In this document: one piece after another, positions 44,545 through 53,464 of the stretch | How positions within the stretch are numbered: the first letter of the stretch is position 1 | Layout of the letters: each line of letters starts with the position of its first letter | Assembly: GCA_046349315.1 (NCBI GenBank) | Contig: JAXMCQ010000013.1 | Span: 90,924-154,923, forward strand | DNA: 64,000 nt | Direction: 5' to 3' | Source of the DNA: JAEUMG01 sp046349315 | GTDB taxonomy: Bacteria; Pseudomonadota; Alphaproteobacteria; Rhizobiales; Aestuariivirgaceae | Notes under the pieces: model-generated | Told to the model about the DNA's origin: nothing | The model's input: the letters and a program-made list of their open reading frames with translations, nothing else | Databases searched by the model: none | Program-made: the position numbers and the translations under genes

Positions 44545-44554
44545 CGCACGCTCC

Positions 44555-44669
44555 CCCTCCCCCTTGTGGGGAGGGCCGGGGTGGGGGTCGCGTTGATTTC
44601 GCATCATTGATTTGCGCGGCGCGGAGAGGATGAACCCCCACCCTTGATCCCTCCCCACAAGGGGGAGGG
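44555..44669. repeat. Inverted-repeat element (REP/MITE-like), 115 bp
   Basis: Perfect 21-bp outer arms (44555-44575 and 44649-44669, based on CTCCCC and GGGGAG with a TTGTGG core) and inner 10-bp arms GGGTGGGGGT (44579-44588) and ACCCCCACCC (44634-44643). It lies inside an operon between the sulfurtransferase and FAD genes. Such GC-rich repeats are common in Hyphomicrobiales. It lengthens the open frame of the FAD gene artificially. Confidence 0.85.
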
Positions 44670-44677
44670 AAATTCGC

Positions 44678-45520
44678 CTACTTCCCCTTGCTCAGTTTCG
44701 GCGTGTCGGCGCGCTGGCCCCATTCGTGCCAGGAGCCGTCATAGAGCTTCCAGTCGGGATTGCCGGCGCGCTCGATCATGAAGCCGAGGATCGCCGCGGT
44801 GACACCCGAGCCGCAGGTCGAGATGACATTGCCCGTTACATCGGCGCCCGCATCCTTGAAGACTTTCGCCGCCGCAGCGGCATCGACGAAAGTGAAATCC
44901 GGCTTGAAGAAACGCTGCCACGGCGTGTTGATGGCGCGGGGCATATGCCCGCTCGGAACGCCCGGATAGCCCGAGCCCTCCGTGCCGTCGAAGCGCGCCG
45001 CGGTCCTTGCATCGACGATCGTCGCACCGCCTTTTTCGACGACGCGCAGCACATCCTTCACATTCGCCACTGCGCCATCGCGCAATTTCACCTTGAAATG
45101 CGCTGCCTTCGCCGGCGGTGGATCGCCCACCTCGACGGGCCGACCTTCGGCTTTCCATTTGCGAAAACCGCCGTCGAGAATGCGCACCTTGTCATGGCCG
45201 AAGACGCGGAACATCCACCACAGCCGCGCCGAAACATAGCCGCCGTCATAGATGACGACCATTGTGTTGTTGCCGATGCCGAGGCGCCCCACCTCGTATG
45301 ACCAGCGCTCGGTGTCAGGCAGCATGTTCACATAGGGCGAGACAGGGTCGGACACCGTGTTGAGATCGATGAAGCGCGCGCCCGGAATATGCTCGCGGCG
45401 AAAATCATCGATCGCCAGCTTGCCCGCTTCCGGCAGGTACCAGGAGCAATCGAGGATCGCGAGCTTCTTGTCATCGAGATGTGTCGCCAGCCATTCCGTC
45501 GATACCAGCCAGTCGGTCAT
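44678..45520 (-). CDS. sseA: 3-mercaptopyruvate / thiosulfate sulfurtransferase
   Basis: Two-domain rhodanese of 280 aa. The N-terminal domain is inactive (DGGYVSARLWWMFRVFG, no Cys). The C-terminal domain has the catalytic Cys236 in STCGSGVTAAI, and CGSGVTA marks the mercaptopyruvate type. Of two possible ATGs, the one at 45520 is preferred because AGGAGG lies seven bases upstream; the ATG at 45526 directly abuts it. It follows hyuB by 12 bp in one operon. Sulfur transfer inside an operon with hydantoinase and FAD oxidase genes suggests that the substrate contains sulfur. Confidence 0.9.
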   Translation of the reverse strand: MTDWLVSTEWLATHLDDKKLAILDCSWYLPEAGKLAIDDFRREHIPGARFIDLNTVSDPVSPYVNMLPDTERWSYEVGRLGIGNNTMVVIYDGGYVSARLWWMFRVFGHDKVRILDGGFRKWKAEGRPVEVGDPPPAKAAHFKVKLRDGAVANVKDVLRVVEKGGATIVDARTAARFDGTEGSGYPGVPSGHMPRAINTPWQRFFKPDFTFVDAAAAAKVFKDAGADVTGNVISTCGSGVTAAILGFMIERAGNPDWKLYDGSWHEWGQRADTPKLSKGK

Positions 45521-45532
45521 CGGCATCCCTCC

Positions 45533-47554
45533 TCAGATGGCGCGCTTCGTTGCGGTTCGCTTTTGGCTCGCGCCCTGGATCGCGGCGAGCACATCCGGCA
45601 CCTGTTCGGGCTTCACTGTCTCGCCGGCATCGATGCGCCGATCGATCTCTTCATAAAGCGCGCGGAAGTATATCTGGCGCTGGACGCGCGGCATGGGCTG
45701 CACGAGGCTTGAGATCGCATCATGCATCGCGGACGGCCAGCGCGCATGATAGGCCTCGCGGACCGGTCCGAAGTCGAAAGCCTTCAACGGTTTGCCGCCC
45801 CGCTTCTCTCTCATGACTTTGCGCAGCTGGTCCGTTCCGGCTACATCAAGTCCTACGGAAGGATCGCCGACAACGCCATACTTCTCCTGCGCGGTCTTGC
45901 GGGAAACATAGCCGTCAAGCACGTCGTCCCAGACTTTCGTCGCCGGCCTTTCCAAAGGATCGCCATAGCCGCCGCCGCCTTGCGTTCCGAGCCGCAGCAC
46001 ATCGCCGGTATTCATCTCGAGAATGTCGATTTTGCCGATATCGCGCTCTTTGTCGGTCTCGGGGTTCAACAAAGTGAAGCCGGTCGTGCCGGGCGTACCG
46101 CCAAGCCGTCCGGCCGGCGGAAAAATATAACGCTCCATGTTGCGCGAGGTGACCGTCGAGTAAGGCGCGCGCGTCTCGAATTCGATGATCGAACCGGTGC
46201 CGCCGCGATAGCGCCCTGCCCCGCCTGAATCCTCGCGCAAGCCATAATGGCGGATAAGGATCGTCGGCATCTCGCGTTCGAGCAATTCGGTCGGCACGTT
46301 CTTCAGGAAGTTCAAGATGACCATCGTTCCGTCGACGCCGTCATCGACTGGGCGCCCGCCCGATCCGCCGACCGCCGGCTGGATCACGCTCACCCGCGTC
46401 TCGCTCGTCACGGGATCAGGAACCGCCACCATCAGGATCGAGCCCTGGCCTGAATCGGTTGCCGGCAGTTGATCGGGTACCGCTTGCGACAGCGCGCCGA
46501 TGATCACATCGCAGACCTTGTGCGATGTCGAATAGCGCGAGCCGACGGCGGCTCCGGCTTCCGGATTGATGAGCGTGCCCTTCGGAATATGCACCTTCAT
46601 CGGCCGCACCAGTCCGGCATTGTAGGCGATGTTGGGTTCCCGCGTGCACAGCCAGTTGACGACGCCGGTGATCAGCATCCAGTGGCCGGTCTTGCCGAAA
46701 CTCGGCAGGTTCAATGCGGCGCGCACCTGCGGCGCGGTGCCGGTGAAATCCATCTTCATCAAGCCGTCGGCGATGGTGAGCTTCAGGTTGATGCGCAACA
46801 GGCCCTGGCCGACCATGTCGGCTTCGACGAAGTCGCTGAAGTAATAATCGCCGTTCGGCACATTCGAGATCACACGCATCGCCTGCGTCTCGGCGTAGTT
46901 CAGGGCATCGACGATGCCCTTACTGATCTTTGCCTCGCCGAAGCGGTCGACAAGTTCCTCCATGCGCCGCTCGGCGGTGGAGAGCGCGGCAATGCAGGCT
47001 TTCATGTCGCCCCAGTTCTGCTCACCGGTCCTGGTATTGGCGAGGAACATCTTGAGGAAGGTTTCATCCAGCACGCCGGCGCGGAACAGTTTCTGCGGCG
47101 GAACGCGAATGCCTTCCTGGATCAGCTCGGTGCTGGACGGCGCGATGCTGCCCGATACGCGGCCGCCCACATCCGACATATGCACGAAGGTCCAAGCGTA
47201 GCAGATCAGCTTGCCATCATGGAAAATCGGCTTCCACAGGAACACGTCGTTCAAATGCGTGCACATGCCGCCGGTCGAAACCGGGTCATTGGTCATGAAG
47301 ATGTCGCCTTCCGCGACATCATCGCCGATTGCCTTGATGGCATCGTCCATCGGCATGCCGACCATCATCAAGACGCCGTAGCGGCGCGAGGCGGCAAAGA
47401 CTTCGCCTTGCGGGCTCACCAGAACGGCACCGTAATCCTGGGTCTCCTTGATGAACACCGTATAGGCGGTGCGGAACAAGGCTTGCGCCATTTCATCGAC
47501 AATCGCCTGGAAGCGGTTGCTGAGGATCTCAAGACCGATCTTGTCGTCGATCAT
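45533..47554 (-). CDS. hyuB: Hydantoinase/oxoprolinase family, subunit B
   Basis: HyuB-type protein of 673 aa, the usual length of the family. It begins MIDDKIGLEILSNRFQAIVDEMAQALFRTAYTVFIKETQDYGAVLV and has MTNDPVSTGGMCTHLNDVFLWKPIF, both hallmarks. With HyuA it forms an ATP-dependent enzyme for opening cyclic amides such as N-methylhydantoin or 5-oxoproline; acetone- and acetophenone-carboxylases are relatives but have further subunits that are absent here. It overlaps hyuA by ATGA. Cyclic ureide or lactam opening is the best guess. Confidence 0.88.
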   Translation of the reverse strand: MIDDKIGLEILSNRFQAIVDEMAQALFRTAYTVFIKETQDYGAVLVSPQGEVFAASRRYGVLMMVGMPMDDAIKAIGDDVAEGDIFMTNDPVSTGGMCTHLNDVFLWKPIFHDGKLICYAWTFVHMSDVGGRVSGSIAPSSTELIQEGIRVPPQKLFRAGVLDETFLKMFLANTRTGEQNWGDMKACIAALSTAERRMEELVDRFGEAKISKGIVDALNYAETQAMRVISNVPNGDYYFSDFVEADMVGQGLLRINLKLTIADGLMKMDFTGTAPQVRAALNLPSFGKTGHWMLITGVVNWLCTREPNIAYNAGLVRPMKVHIPKGTLINPEAGAAVGSRYSTSHKVCDVIIGALSQAVPDQLPATDSGQGSILMVAVPDPVTSETRVSVIQPAVGGSGGRPVDDGVDGTMVILNFLKNVPTELLEREMPTILIRHYGLREDSGGAGRYRGGTGSIIEFETRAPYSTVTSRNMERYIFPPAGRLGGTPGTTGFTLLNPETDKERDIGKIDILEMNTGDVLRLGTQGGGGYGDPLERPATKVWDDVLDGYVSRKTAQEKYGVVGDPSVGLDVAGTDQLRKVMREKRGGKPLKAFDFGPVREAYHARWPSAMHDAISSLVQPMPRVQRQIYFRALYEEIDRRIDAGETVKPEQVPDVLAAIQGASQKRTATKRAI

Positions 47555-49599
47555 TGCAGGCGCTCTCCCAAGAGATTGTGCCAGCGATCGACCGAGACGC
47601 GGAAACCCGCCGGCACATAAACGGTCGTGTCGTATTGCTCGACCACCGCAGGCCCTAAGAACTCATCGCCGGCCTTGAGAGCCGATCGCTGATAGACCGC
47701 GGCTTCGACTTCCTTGCCGTGCTCGAAGACACGGCGCTGGGTGACCGGCTTCTTGCTGATCGAGGCGAAGGGCCGCACTTCGTCGAAATTGGGCTTGCTG
47801 GTTACTCCGACGATCTGCACGCGCGCTTCGAGAATGCGGATCGGATTGTTCGGATCGGCAAAGCCATAGACGCGCCTGTAGCGCTCGTGGAACCAATGCT
47901 TCAGTGCTTCGACCGTCAAAGGTTCGTCGGGAAAGACGACGTTCAGTTCGAAAGACTGGCCGCTATAGCAGATATCGGCTGAGCGGATGAGATAGGTATG
48001 CGTCGGATCGACCTTCTGATTGTCGAGCCATTCGCGCGCACTTGATTCCAAACCCGCATATGTCGATTGCAGTATCTCGTCGCTCAGCTCATCGGCATCC
48101 TGCCAAAGGCTTCTGACGAAATCGGCGCGGAGATCAGCGACGAGACAGCCCAAGGCGCACAGCAGGCCCGGCGTCGGCGGAACAAGCACGCGGCGTACAT
48201 TGAGTTCGCGCGCCAGCATGAACACATGCGTCGGGCCGGCAGCGCCATAAGCGAGGAGCGAGAACTCGCCGGCATCGACGCCGCGGCGCGCCAACTGCGG
48301 AACGAGCTCGGCATAGATATTGGCGGTCGCGACTTGCAGGATGGCGTCGGCCGTCTGTTCCGGCGTCAGCCCAAGCTTGTCACCGATCGTCTTCAGCGCC
48401 GCGCGGCCCTTCTCGATGTCGAGCTTCATCTCGCCGCCGAGCAGTCCATCAGGCGACATGATGCCGAGCACTGCATAGGCGTCGGTCACCGTCGGCTCGA
48501 CGCCGCCGCGCCCATAGCAGGCCGGTCCCGGCAAGGCACCGGCACTCCTCGGGCCCACCTTCAAAACGCCCTCGGCATCGAGCCAAGCAACCGATCCGCC
48601 GCCGGCACCGATCGCCGAAACATCGACAGCCGGCAGTAGAACCGGAAATTCGCCAACCGTGTTCTCGTTCGAGTACGGCACCTCGCCATGGACCACAGCC
48701 ATGTCGACGCTGGTTCCGCCCATGTCGAGCGTGATGAGCTTGTCATCGCCGATCACCTTGCCGATGAAGGCGGCACCGATCACACCGGAGGCCGGGCCGG
48801 ACAGAAGCGTCTCGACCGGGCGATCGCTTGCCGCTTCGATGCCCATCACGCCGCCATTCGACTTGGTCGAGAAGATGCGGCATTCGGTTCCGGCCTTGCG
48901 CGCTTTCACCTGCAAGGTTTCGAAATAGGTGCGCATCCGCTTGCCGATATAGCCGTTGATGACGCTCACCAGGCAGCGTTCATATTCGCGCTGCTGCGGC
49001 CACAACTCCGAAGACGTGATGACGTAAACATCCGGAAATTCTTCGGCGATCCAGGCCTTGGCCTGTCTCTCATGGGCGTCGTGGCGATAGGCGTGGAGAA
49101 AGCAGATGGCGATGTTATTGGCGCCCTGCTGCAGCACACGTCGCGCTCCTTCGAGGACGCTCGCCTTGTCAATCGGGATGATGACCTCGCCGTCCTGGCC
49201 AAGTCTCTCCTCGATCTCCATCACGCGCCGGCGCGGTACCAATGATTGCGGGCGCGGCGCGAAGAGATCGTTCGCCTTGTTGAGGCGAAGGCGGCGCAAT
49301 TCGAGAATGTCGCGGAAGCCCTTGGTGGTGAGAAGGCCGACTTCGGCGCCGTCGCGCTCGAGCAGAGTGTTCACGCCAAGCGTCGTGCCATGCGAGAAGT
49401 AATGGATGGCGGCAGGCGTCAAGTCGTGGCGTTCTTTCAACAGCTCAAGGCCGCGAATGATCGCGTCTTCCGGGTTCTTACGGTTCGAGGGCACCTTGAG
49501 CGCAATGAGATGACCATCGTCTTCCGACATGACAAGCATGTCGGTGAATGTGCCGCCAATATCGACACCGAGCCGGTAGCGGGCTTTCTGTTCACTCAT
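47551..49599 (-). CDS. hyuA: Hydantoinase/oxoprolinase family, subunit A
   Basis: HyuA-type ATPase subunit, 682 aa. The actin-like ATP site is GVDIGGTFTDMLVMSEDD at about residues 10-27, with FSHGTTLGVNTLLERDGAEVGLLTTKGFRDIL and LDMGGTSVDMAVVHG as second and third phosphate-binding segments. It drives ring opening with ATP together with HyuB. It is the first gene of the operon, and its start is only 18 bp from an IclR box at 49617, so it should be directly repressed by IclR. Substrates to consider: N-methylhydantoin, thiohydantoins, 5-oxoproline. Confidence 0.88.
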   Translation of the reverse strand: MSEQKARYRLGVDIGGTFTDMLVMSEDDGHLIALKVPSNRKNPEDAIIRGLELLKERHDLTPAAIHYFSHGTTLGVNTLLERDGAEVGLLTTKGFRDILELRRLRLNKANDLFAPRPQSLVPRRRVMEIEERLGQDGEVIIPIDKASVLEGARRVLQQGANNIAICFLHAYRHDAHERQAKAWIAEEFPDVYVITSSELWPQQREYERCLVSVINGYIGKRMRTYFETLQVKARKAGTECRIFSTKSNGGVMGIEAASDRPVETLLSGPASGVIGAAFIGKVIGDDKLITLDMGGTSVDMAVVHGEVPYSNENTVGEFPVLLPAVDVSAIGAGGGSVAWLDAEGVLKVGPRSAGALPGPACYGRGGVEPTVTDAYAVLGIMSPDGLLGGEMKLDIEKGRAALKTIGDKLGLTPEQTADAILQVATANIYAELVPQLARRGVDAGEFSLLAYGAAGPTHVFMLARELNVRRVLVPPTPGLLCALGCLVADLRADFVRSLWQDADELSDEILQSTYAGLESSAREWLDNQKVDPTHTYLIRSADICYSGQSFELNVVFPDEPLTVEALKHWFHERYRRVYGFADPNNPIRILEARVQIVGVTSKPNFDEVRPFASISKKPVTQRRVFEHGKEVEAAVYQRSALKAGDEFLGPAVVEQYDTTVYVPAGFRVSVDRWHNLLGERLQ

Positions 49600-49616
49600 G
49601 TCGCGGATTCATTTTG

Positions 49617-49631
49617 TTCCAGATAATGAAC
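49617..49631. promoter_or_regulatory. IclR box upstream of hyuA
   Basis: TTCCAGATAATGAAC (reverse GTTCATTATCTGGAA), 18 bp before the hyuA ATG at 49599. With flanks it reads GTTC-8-GAAC. The very short distance to the start means that bound IclR would block the promoter or transcription start. Confidence 0.72.
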
Positions 49632-49700
49632 TATTGTTATGTTATTTGAGAGATGGTTGGAAAGCAATTCCCTTCTCTTCCTCTCTCCGCAACCTTTGAC

Positions 49701-49785
49701 CGTCATGCCAGCGAAAGCTGGCATCCCCTGAGCCGGTGCCGTTGCTGAAATGATTCAGGGGACCCCAGCTTTCGCTGGGGTGACG
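49701..49785. repeat. Inverted-repeat element, 85 bp
   Basis: Left arm 49701-49731 (containing CATGCCAGCGAAAGCTGGCAT) and right arm 49755-49785 (containing CCCCAGCTTTCGCTGGGG) are imperfect reverse complements, each itself a small palindrome. This type is dispersed widely in alphaproteobacteria. It lies between the hyuA promoter and the binding-protein gene end. Confidence 0.8.
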
Positions 49786-50134
49786 AAATAGGGGGTGCAT
49801 CATCATAAGTCTGAGAAACCCGAAGCCCGCGATGGAGCGTGGCCGCGCCACATCTCGAACTCCGGGTTCTCCAATCTGCCGCGGTGCCCAATGCACCCTT
49901 GATGCTTCGTCCGCTTTCGCCTCGGGCAAAAGGTTCCGGCGGACGATGCACTCACGGTGCATATCCGGGCAGGGATCGGATTTCGGGCCCCGATCCTGGC
50001 CACTTCTTCACGATGTCAATCAGCGGTAGGCACGGCACGTCGACACTCGCGGTATATAGTACAAATAAGGAACATTTGCAAGGAGTTTTCGCCCTGCTGA
50101 GGATTTTAATTACGGATCAAGGACTTGAGAAATG
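49786..50134. other. Non-coding stretch, possibly a decayed dispersed repeat
   Basis: No convincing gene is seen here. Short open frames exist on both strands but lack ribosome sites and domain character. AT-rich sequence near 50040-50120 resembles a decayed promoter but no gene follows it. Together with the repeat at 49701-49785 this makes the longest non-coding gap of the window (about 590 bp between hyuA and the binding-protein stop). Confidence 0.4.
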
Positions 50135-50165
50135 CCCTTCTCCCATGCCGGGCATGGGAGAAGGG
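50135..50165 (-). terminator. Terminator-like hairpin after the family 5 binding-protein gene
   Basis: CCCTTCTCCCATGCC (50135-50149) and GGCATGGGAGAAGGG (50151-50165) form a near-continuous dyad, 26 bp past the stop of the gene at 50191. On the minus strand CATTTCTC follows, a weak U-tract. It probably ends the transcript of the binding-protein gene. Confidence 0.65.
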
Positions 50166-50190
50166 AGTACGGCCAAGGGAGGATTGGCCG

Positions 50191-51798
50191 CTAAGATTCC
50201 ATCCACCAGCGCGAGATGAACATCCAGCCGTCGAGTTCCCAGGTCTTCGAGATCGACGGTCCGTGCTTGATCTTCTTATTGTAGGCCCAGTTCATGTTGG
50301 GGATGATCGGGATGATAGCGCCGCCCTCGTCGCGGACGATCTTCTGCATCTCGCCATACATTTCGGCGCGCTTCGGCTCGTCCAGTTCGGCACGCGCTTC
50401 CACCAAGAGCTTTTCGAAGCGCTCATTGTTGAAATGCGTGTCGTTCCACGGCGCGCCCGCCTTGAACTCGACCGAGAACATCAAGTCTTCGGTCGGCCTT
50501 CCGCCCCAGTCGGTGGCGATGAACGGCTTTTTCAGCCAGACATTCGACCAGTAGCCATCGGCCGGTTCGTTGACGACATTGATGTTGATGCCGGCGCCGG
50601 CAGCCTGCGACTTGTAGAGGAGCGAGCAATCGACGGCGGCAGCGAAGGCTGCCGGAGATGCCGAGAGATCGATATCGATCTTGGAAAGGCCCGCCTTCTT
50701 GAGATGAAACTTGGCCTTGTCGAGATCATACTCGAAGGGCGGCAGGTCGGCATTGTAATAGCGATAGGACGGGGTGATCGGCTGGTCGTTGCCGATAGTG
50801 CCGTGTCCGTTCAATGCCGCGGCGAGCAAGGCCTTGCGGTCGATCGCGTATTTGAGCGCCAACCGAACATCGTTGTTGTCGAAAGGCGGCGTATCGCAGA
50901 AGGCGGTGAAACCATGCCAGCGGAATCCCGAGGCTTCCTCGACGATGAGGTTGGGATCCGCCTTCAACATGTCGACCGTGCGCAGATCGGGACGGTCGAT
51001 GATATCGACTTCGCCGGTAATCAGTGCGTTCTGCCTTGCGGTGACGTCGCTGATGGTGATCGCTTCGACACTGGCGAAATGGCCGACATCGGCGTTCCAA
51101 TAGTTGTCAGACTTTTCGAGGAGCGCGCGTACGCCGGGATTATACTCTTTGAGCCGGTAAGGCCCGGCGCGGTTGCCGTCATCGTTCCAGGCGATCTTGC
51201 CGTCTGGTCCCGCCTTGACGATGGCGAGTTGGTAGTCGGTGAGAATGAATGGGAAGTCGGCATCGCCGCTCGACAGCTCGACGATGAATCCCTTGTCGCC
51301 GTCGGCCTTGATGTCCTTGATATTCGCAACGACAGGCTTCGCCGCCGACTTCGATTCATCGCCGCGATGATGGTTGAGCGACGCGATGACGTCAGCTGAA
51401 GTAACCGGTGCGCCATTGTGGAACACGGCATTGCGGAGCTTGAAGGCCCACTTCTTGGCGCCGTCCGAGGGTTCCCAGCTTTCGGCCAGATCGCCATGCA
51501 ATTTGTTGTCGGATCCGACGACCGTCAATTTGCCCTGGATATTGTAGGACAGCATGATCGGGAAGCCGTTCTCGTAGGTGCCCGGCTCGGTTGAGTCCGT
51601 GGTCGAGCCTTGCGAAGAGCCCATTTTCAGATGGCCGCCATTGACCTGCGCGCGTGCCCGCTTGGGCAGCGCCAATGACGAAGTCGCGGCGGCAAGACCG
51701 AGCGCGCCTGCACCCTTGATGAAGCTGCGCCGGTCGAGCGGCTGGCCCGAAGCGGCAATTAAACTCGGCGTCGAGGCGCCGTGAATTGGCTTGCGCAT
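50191..51798 (-). CDS. ABC substrate-binding protein, family 5, Tat-exported, no transporter genes beside it
   Basis: Peptide-type binding protein of 535 aa from the ATG at 51798 (AAGGGA upstream); the frame is open to 51876 but the extension has no signal character. DRRSFIKGAGALGLAAATSSLALP at about residues 21-44 is a twin-arginine signal. Family 5 marks are LHGDLAESWEPSDGAKKWAFKLRNAVFHNGAPVTSADV. No permease or ATPase gene is nearby, so it must use another importer, perhaps the Dpp-like one at 13-19 kb. An IclR box (51900) precedes it and a hairpin follows it. Confidence 0.87.
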   Translation of the reverse strand: MRKPIHGASTPSLIAASGQPLDRRSFIKGAGALGLAAATSSLALPKRARAQVNGGHLKMGSSQGSTTDSTEPGTYENGFPIMLSYNIQGKLTVVGSDNKLHGDLAESWEPSDGAKKWAFKLRNAVFHNGAPVTSADVIASLNHHRGDESKSAAKPVVANIKDIKADGDKGFIVELSSGDADFPFILTDYQLAIVKAGPDGKIAWNDDGNRAGPYRLKEYNPGVRALLEKSDNYWNADVGHFASVEAITISDVTARQNALITGEVDIIDRPDLRTVDMLKADPNLIVEEASGFRWHGFTAFCDTPPFDNNDVRLALKYAIDRKALLAAALNGHGTIGNDQPITPSYRYYNADLPPFEYDLDKAKFHLKKAGLSKIDIDLSASPAAFAAAVDCSLLYKSQAAGAGININVVNEPADGYWSNVWLKKPFIATDWGGRPTEDLMFSVEFKAGAPWNDTHFNNERFEKLLVEARAELDEPKRAEMYGEMQKIVRDEGGAIIPIIPNMNWAYNKKIKHGPSISKTWELDGWMFISRWWMES

Positions 51799-51899
51799 GG
51801 TTCTTATCCCTTCCTTGCCTTCCTCTGTGTTTCGCCTGCCGATCACGCCGGATTGGGTGGGCGGCGGCCCATCCACACCAGCGTCGGGCAGTTTAGTTG

Positions 51900-51914
51900 T
51901 TCCAAATAATGAAC
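51900..51914. promoter_or_regulatory. IclR box upstream of the family 5 binding-protein gene
   Basis: TTCCAAATAATGAAC (reverse GTTCATTATTTGGAA), flanked to give GTTC-8-GAAC. On the minus strand it lies between a possible TTGGTT (-35) and TAAACT (-10), an ideal repression site. The downstream CTAAACTGC also follows the box at 54355. Confidence 0.75.
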
Positions 51915-51967
51915 CAACATCCCTATATTTAACATATCTCGCAACTGAGAAAAACTAATTCCAGAGC

Positions 51968-53464
51968 TTAACGATTCATTTTTCCGGCGATGAGGGCGGC
52001 AGCGCGGTGGCCGATCATCATGCAGGTGGGAGCGATGTTCACGCTCACCATCGTCGGCATCACCGACGCATCCGCGACGCGTAGGCGCCTGACGCCGACA
52101 ACTTTCAGTTCCGGGTCGACGACGCTGTTGGGATTGTCCGCCGCACCCATCGCGCAGGTGCCGGCAGGGTGATAGCCGGTCGTCGCCGTGTCGCGGACGT
52201 AAGCGCCAAGCTCTTCATCGCTCTCAGCGTCGTCGCCCGGCGCCAGTTCGCGATCGATCCATCCCGAAATCGTCGGCGTCGCGAAAAGCTGTCGCGCCAT
52301 CCGCACGCCGCCGATCATGACGCGCAGATCATAACCGTCGGGATCGGAGAAATAGGCCGGATCGACGATCGGATTGTCGCGAACATCTGTCGATGCGAGC
52401 CGAACAGTGCCTTCGCTCCTTGCGCGATTGACTGCGATATAGGCGGTGAAGCCATTGGGCGCGGACGGATAGCCAGCCGGCTTCGTCTGCTGCTCGAAAA
52501 GTTCAGGCCCGACCTGGACTTCAATGTCGGGCCAAACGGCATCCGCTTCGGCGCGCGTGAAGATGATGCCGGAATAATTCCAGTCGGGATCGCGGGCGAG
52601 CGTTCCTGTAGCGGCAACGTTGACGCAAGCGATCGGATGGTCGAGCAGATGCGCGCCGACCCCGCGGAGGTCCTTCTTCACCTCGATGCCGAATTCTTTC
52701 AGCTGCGCAGCCGGCCCGATGCCCGTCAGCATCAGAAGCTTCGGCGTATCGAGCGCGCCCGCACTCAAGACGACCTCCCGGCGGGCGCGGATCGGCCCGC
52801 GACTGGTCTCTACGCCCTGCACTTCATTGTCAGGCCCAATGATCAGCTTCTGCACTTCCGTTTCGGTAAACACCGCCAAATTGTTCGGCAGATATCGCCG
52901 CAGGAAGACGACGGCCGTCGACTGGCGCTCGCTGCCGGCCTTGCTCATCCGGTAGCGGCCCATGCCTTCGTCGAAGGCTTTCGCAAAATCGATGTGCTCG
53001 AAGCCAAGTTCCTCGGCGGCTTGCCACAAGACTCGATGCGAATCCTCGTCGGGAAAAACCTCTTCGATGTTGATGCGGGTTTCGAGCGTCGCGAAATGCG
53101 ACATCACCCCTTCTGGACCCCAACCCGCAGCACCCGCTGCTTCCCAATCATCGAAGTCGCTGGCCGGCGGGCGAAGCCAGATACAGCTGTTCTGCGAAGT
53201 CGATCCACCAAGCACGCGGCTGATCGGATATTGGAAGCGGCCATTGCCTTGCGCCGGCGGAACAATTGAAATTAATCGCGCAAGCGCGCTGCGCCGCACG
53301 TCCATATAGCGCCGGTAGTCGAGTATCTCAGGCTTGCCTTCGTCGCTGGGGCCCGCCTCGAGGACTGCGACCGTCGCGTTGGTGCGTTCGGCCAAGGTGC
53401 GCGCCAATACACCGCCTGCCCCGCCGCTGCCGACGATCACGTAGTCGAATTCGAGATCGCTCAT
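51968..53464 (-). CDS. GMC-family FAD oxidoreductase (choline dehydrogenase-like)
   Basis: Glucose-methanol-choline oxidoreductase of 498 aa. FAD motif GSGGAGGVLARTLAER is near residue 12, GMC signature 1 is in RVLGGSTSQNSCIWLRPPASDFDDW, and the catalytic His lies in GYHPAGTCAMG with the partner Asn in VNIAPTCMMIG. These enzymes oxidise primary alcohols to aldehydes. It overlaps the SDR gene by ATGA, so an alcohol-to-carbonyl step pairs with a second dehydrogenase step. Substrate unknown. Confidence 0.88.
   Translation of the reverse strand: MSDLEFDYVIVGSGGAGGVLARTLAERTNATVAVLEAGPSDEGKPEILDYRRYMDVRRSALARLISIVPPAQGNGRFQYPISRVLGGSTSQNSCIWLRPPASDFDDWEAAGAAGWGPEGVMSHFATLETRINIEEVFPDEDSHRVLWQAAEELGFEHIDFAKAFDEGMGRYRMSKAGSERQSTAVVFLRRYLPNNLAVFTETEVQKLIIGPDNEVQGVETSRGPIRARREVVLSAGALDTPKLLMLTGIGPAAQLKEFGIEVKKDLRGVGAHLLDHPIACVNVAATGTLARDPDWNYSGIIFTRAEADAVWPDIEVQVGPELFEQQTKPAGYPSAPNGFTAYIAVNRARSEGTVRLASTDVRDNPIVDPAYFSDPDGYDLRVMIGGVRMARQLFATPTISGWIDRELAPGDDAESDEELGAYVRDTATTGYHPAGTCAMGAADNPNSVVDPELKVVGVRRLRVADASVMPTMVSVNIAPTCMMIGHRAAALIAGKMNR

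Noticed and set aside
44545..44658. 38-residue N-terminal extension of the FAD gene at 43216
   Set aside because: The extension is the translation of the inverted-repeat element (44555-44669), not conserved protein; a ribosome site supports a start near 44544.
45533..49599. HyuA/HyuB as acetone or acetophenone carboxylase
   Set aside because: Those enzymes need extra subunits (gamma or further Apc genes) that are absent, and the neighbours fit nitrogen and sulfur compounds better.
49642..49962. 106-codon minus-strand frame in the gap between hyuA and the binding-protein gene
   Set aside because: It spans the inverted repeat at 49701-49785, lacks a ribosome site and resembles no family I know; more likely repeat-derived.
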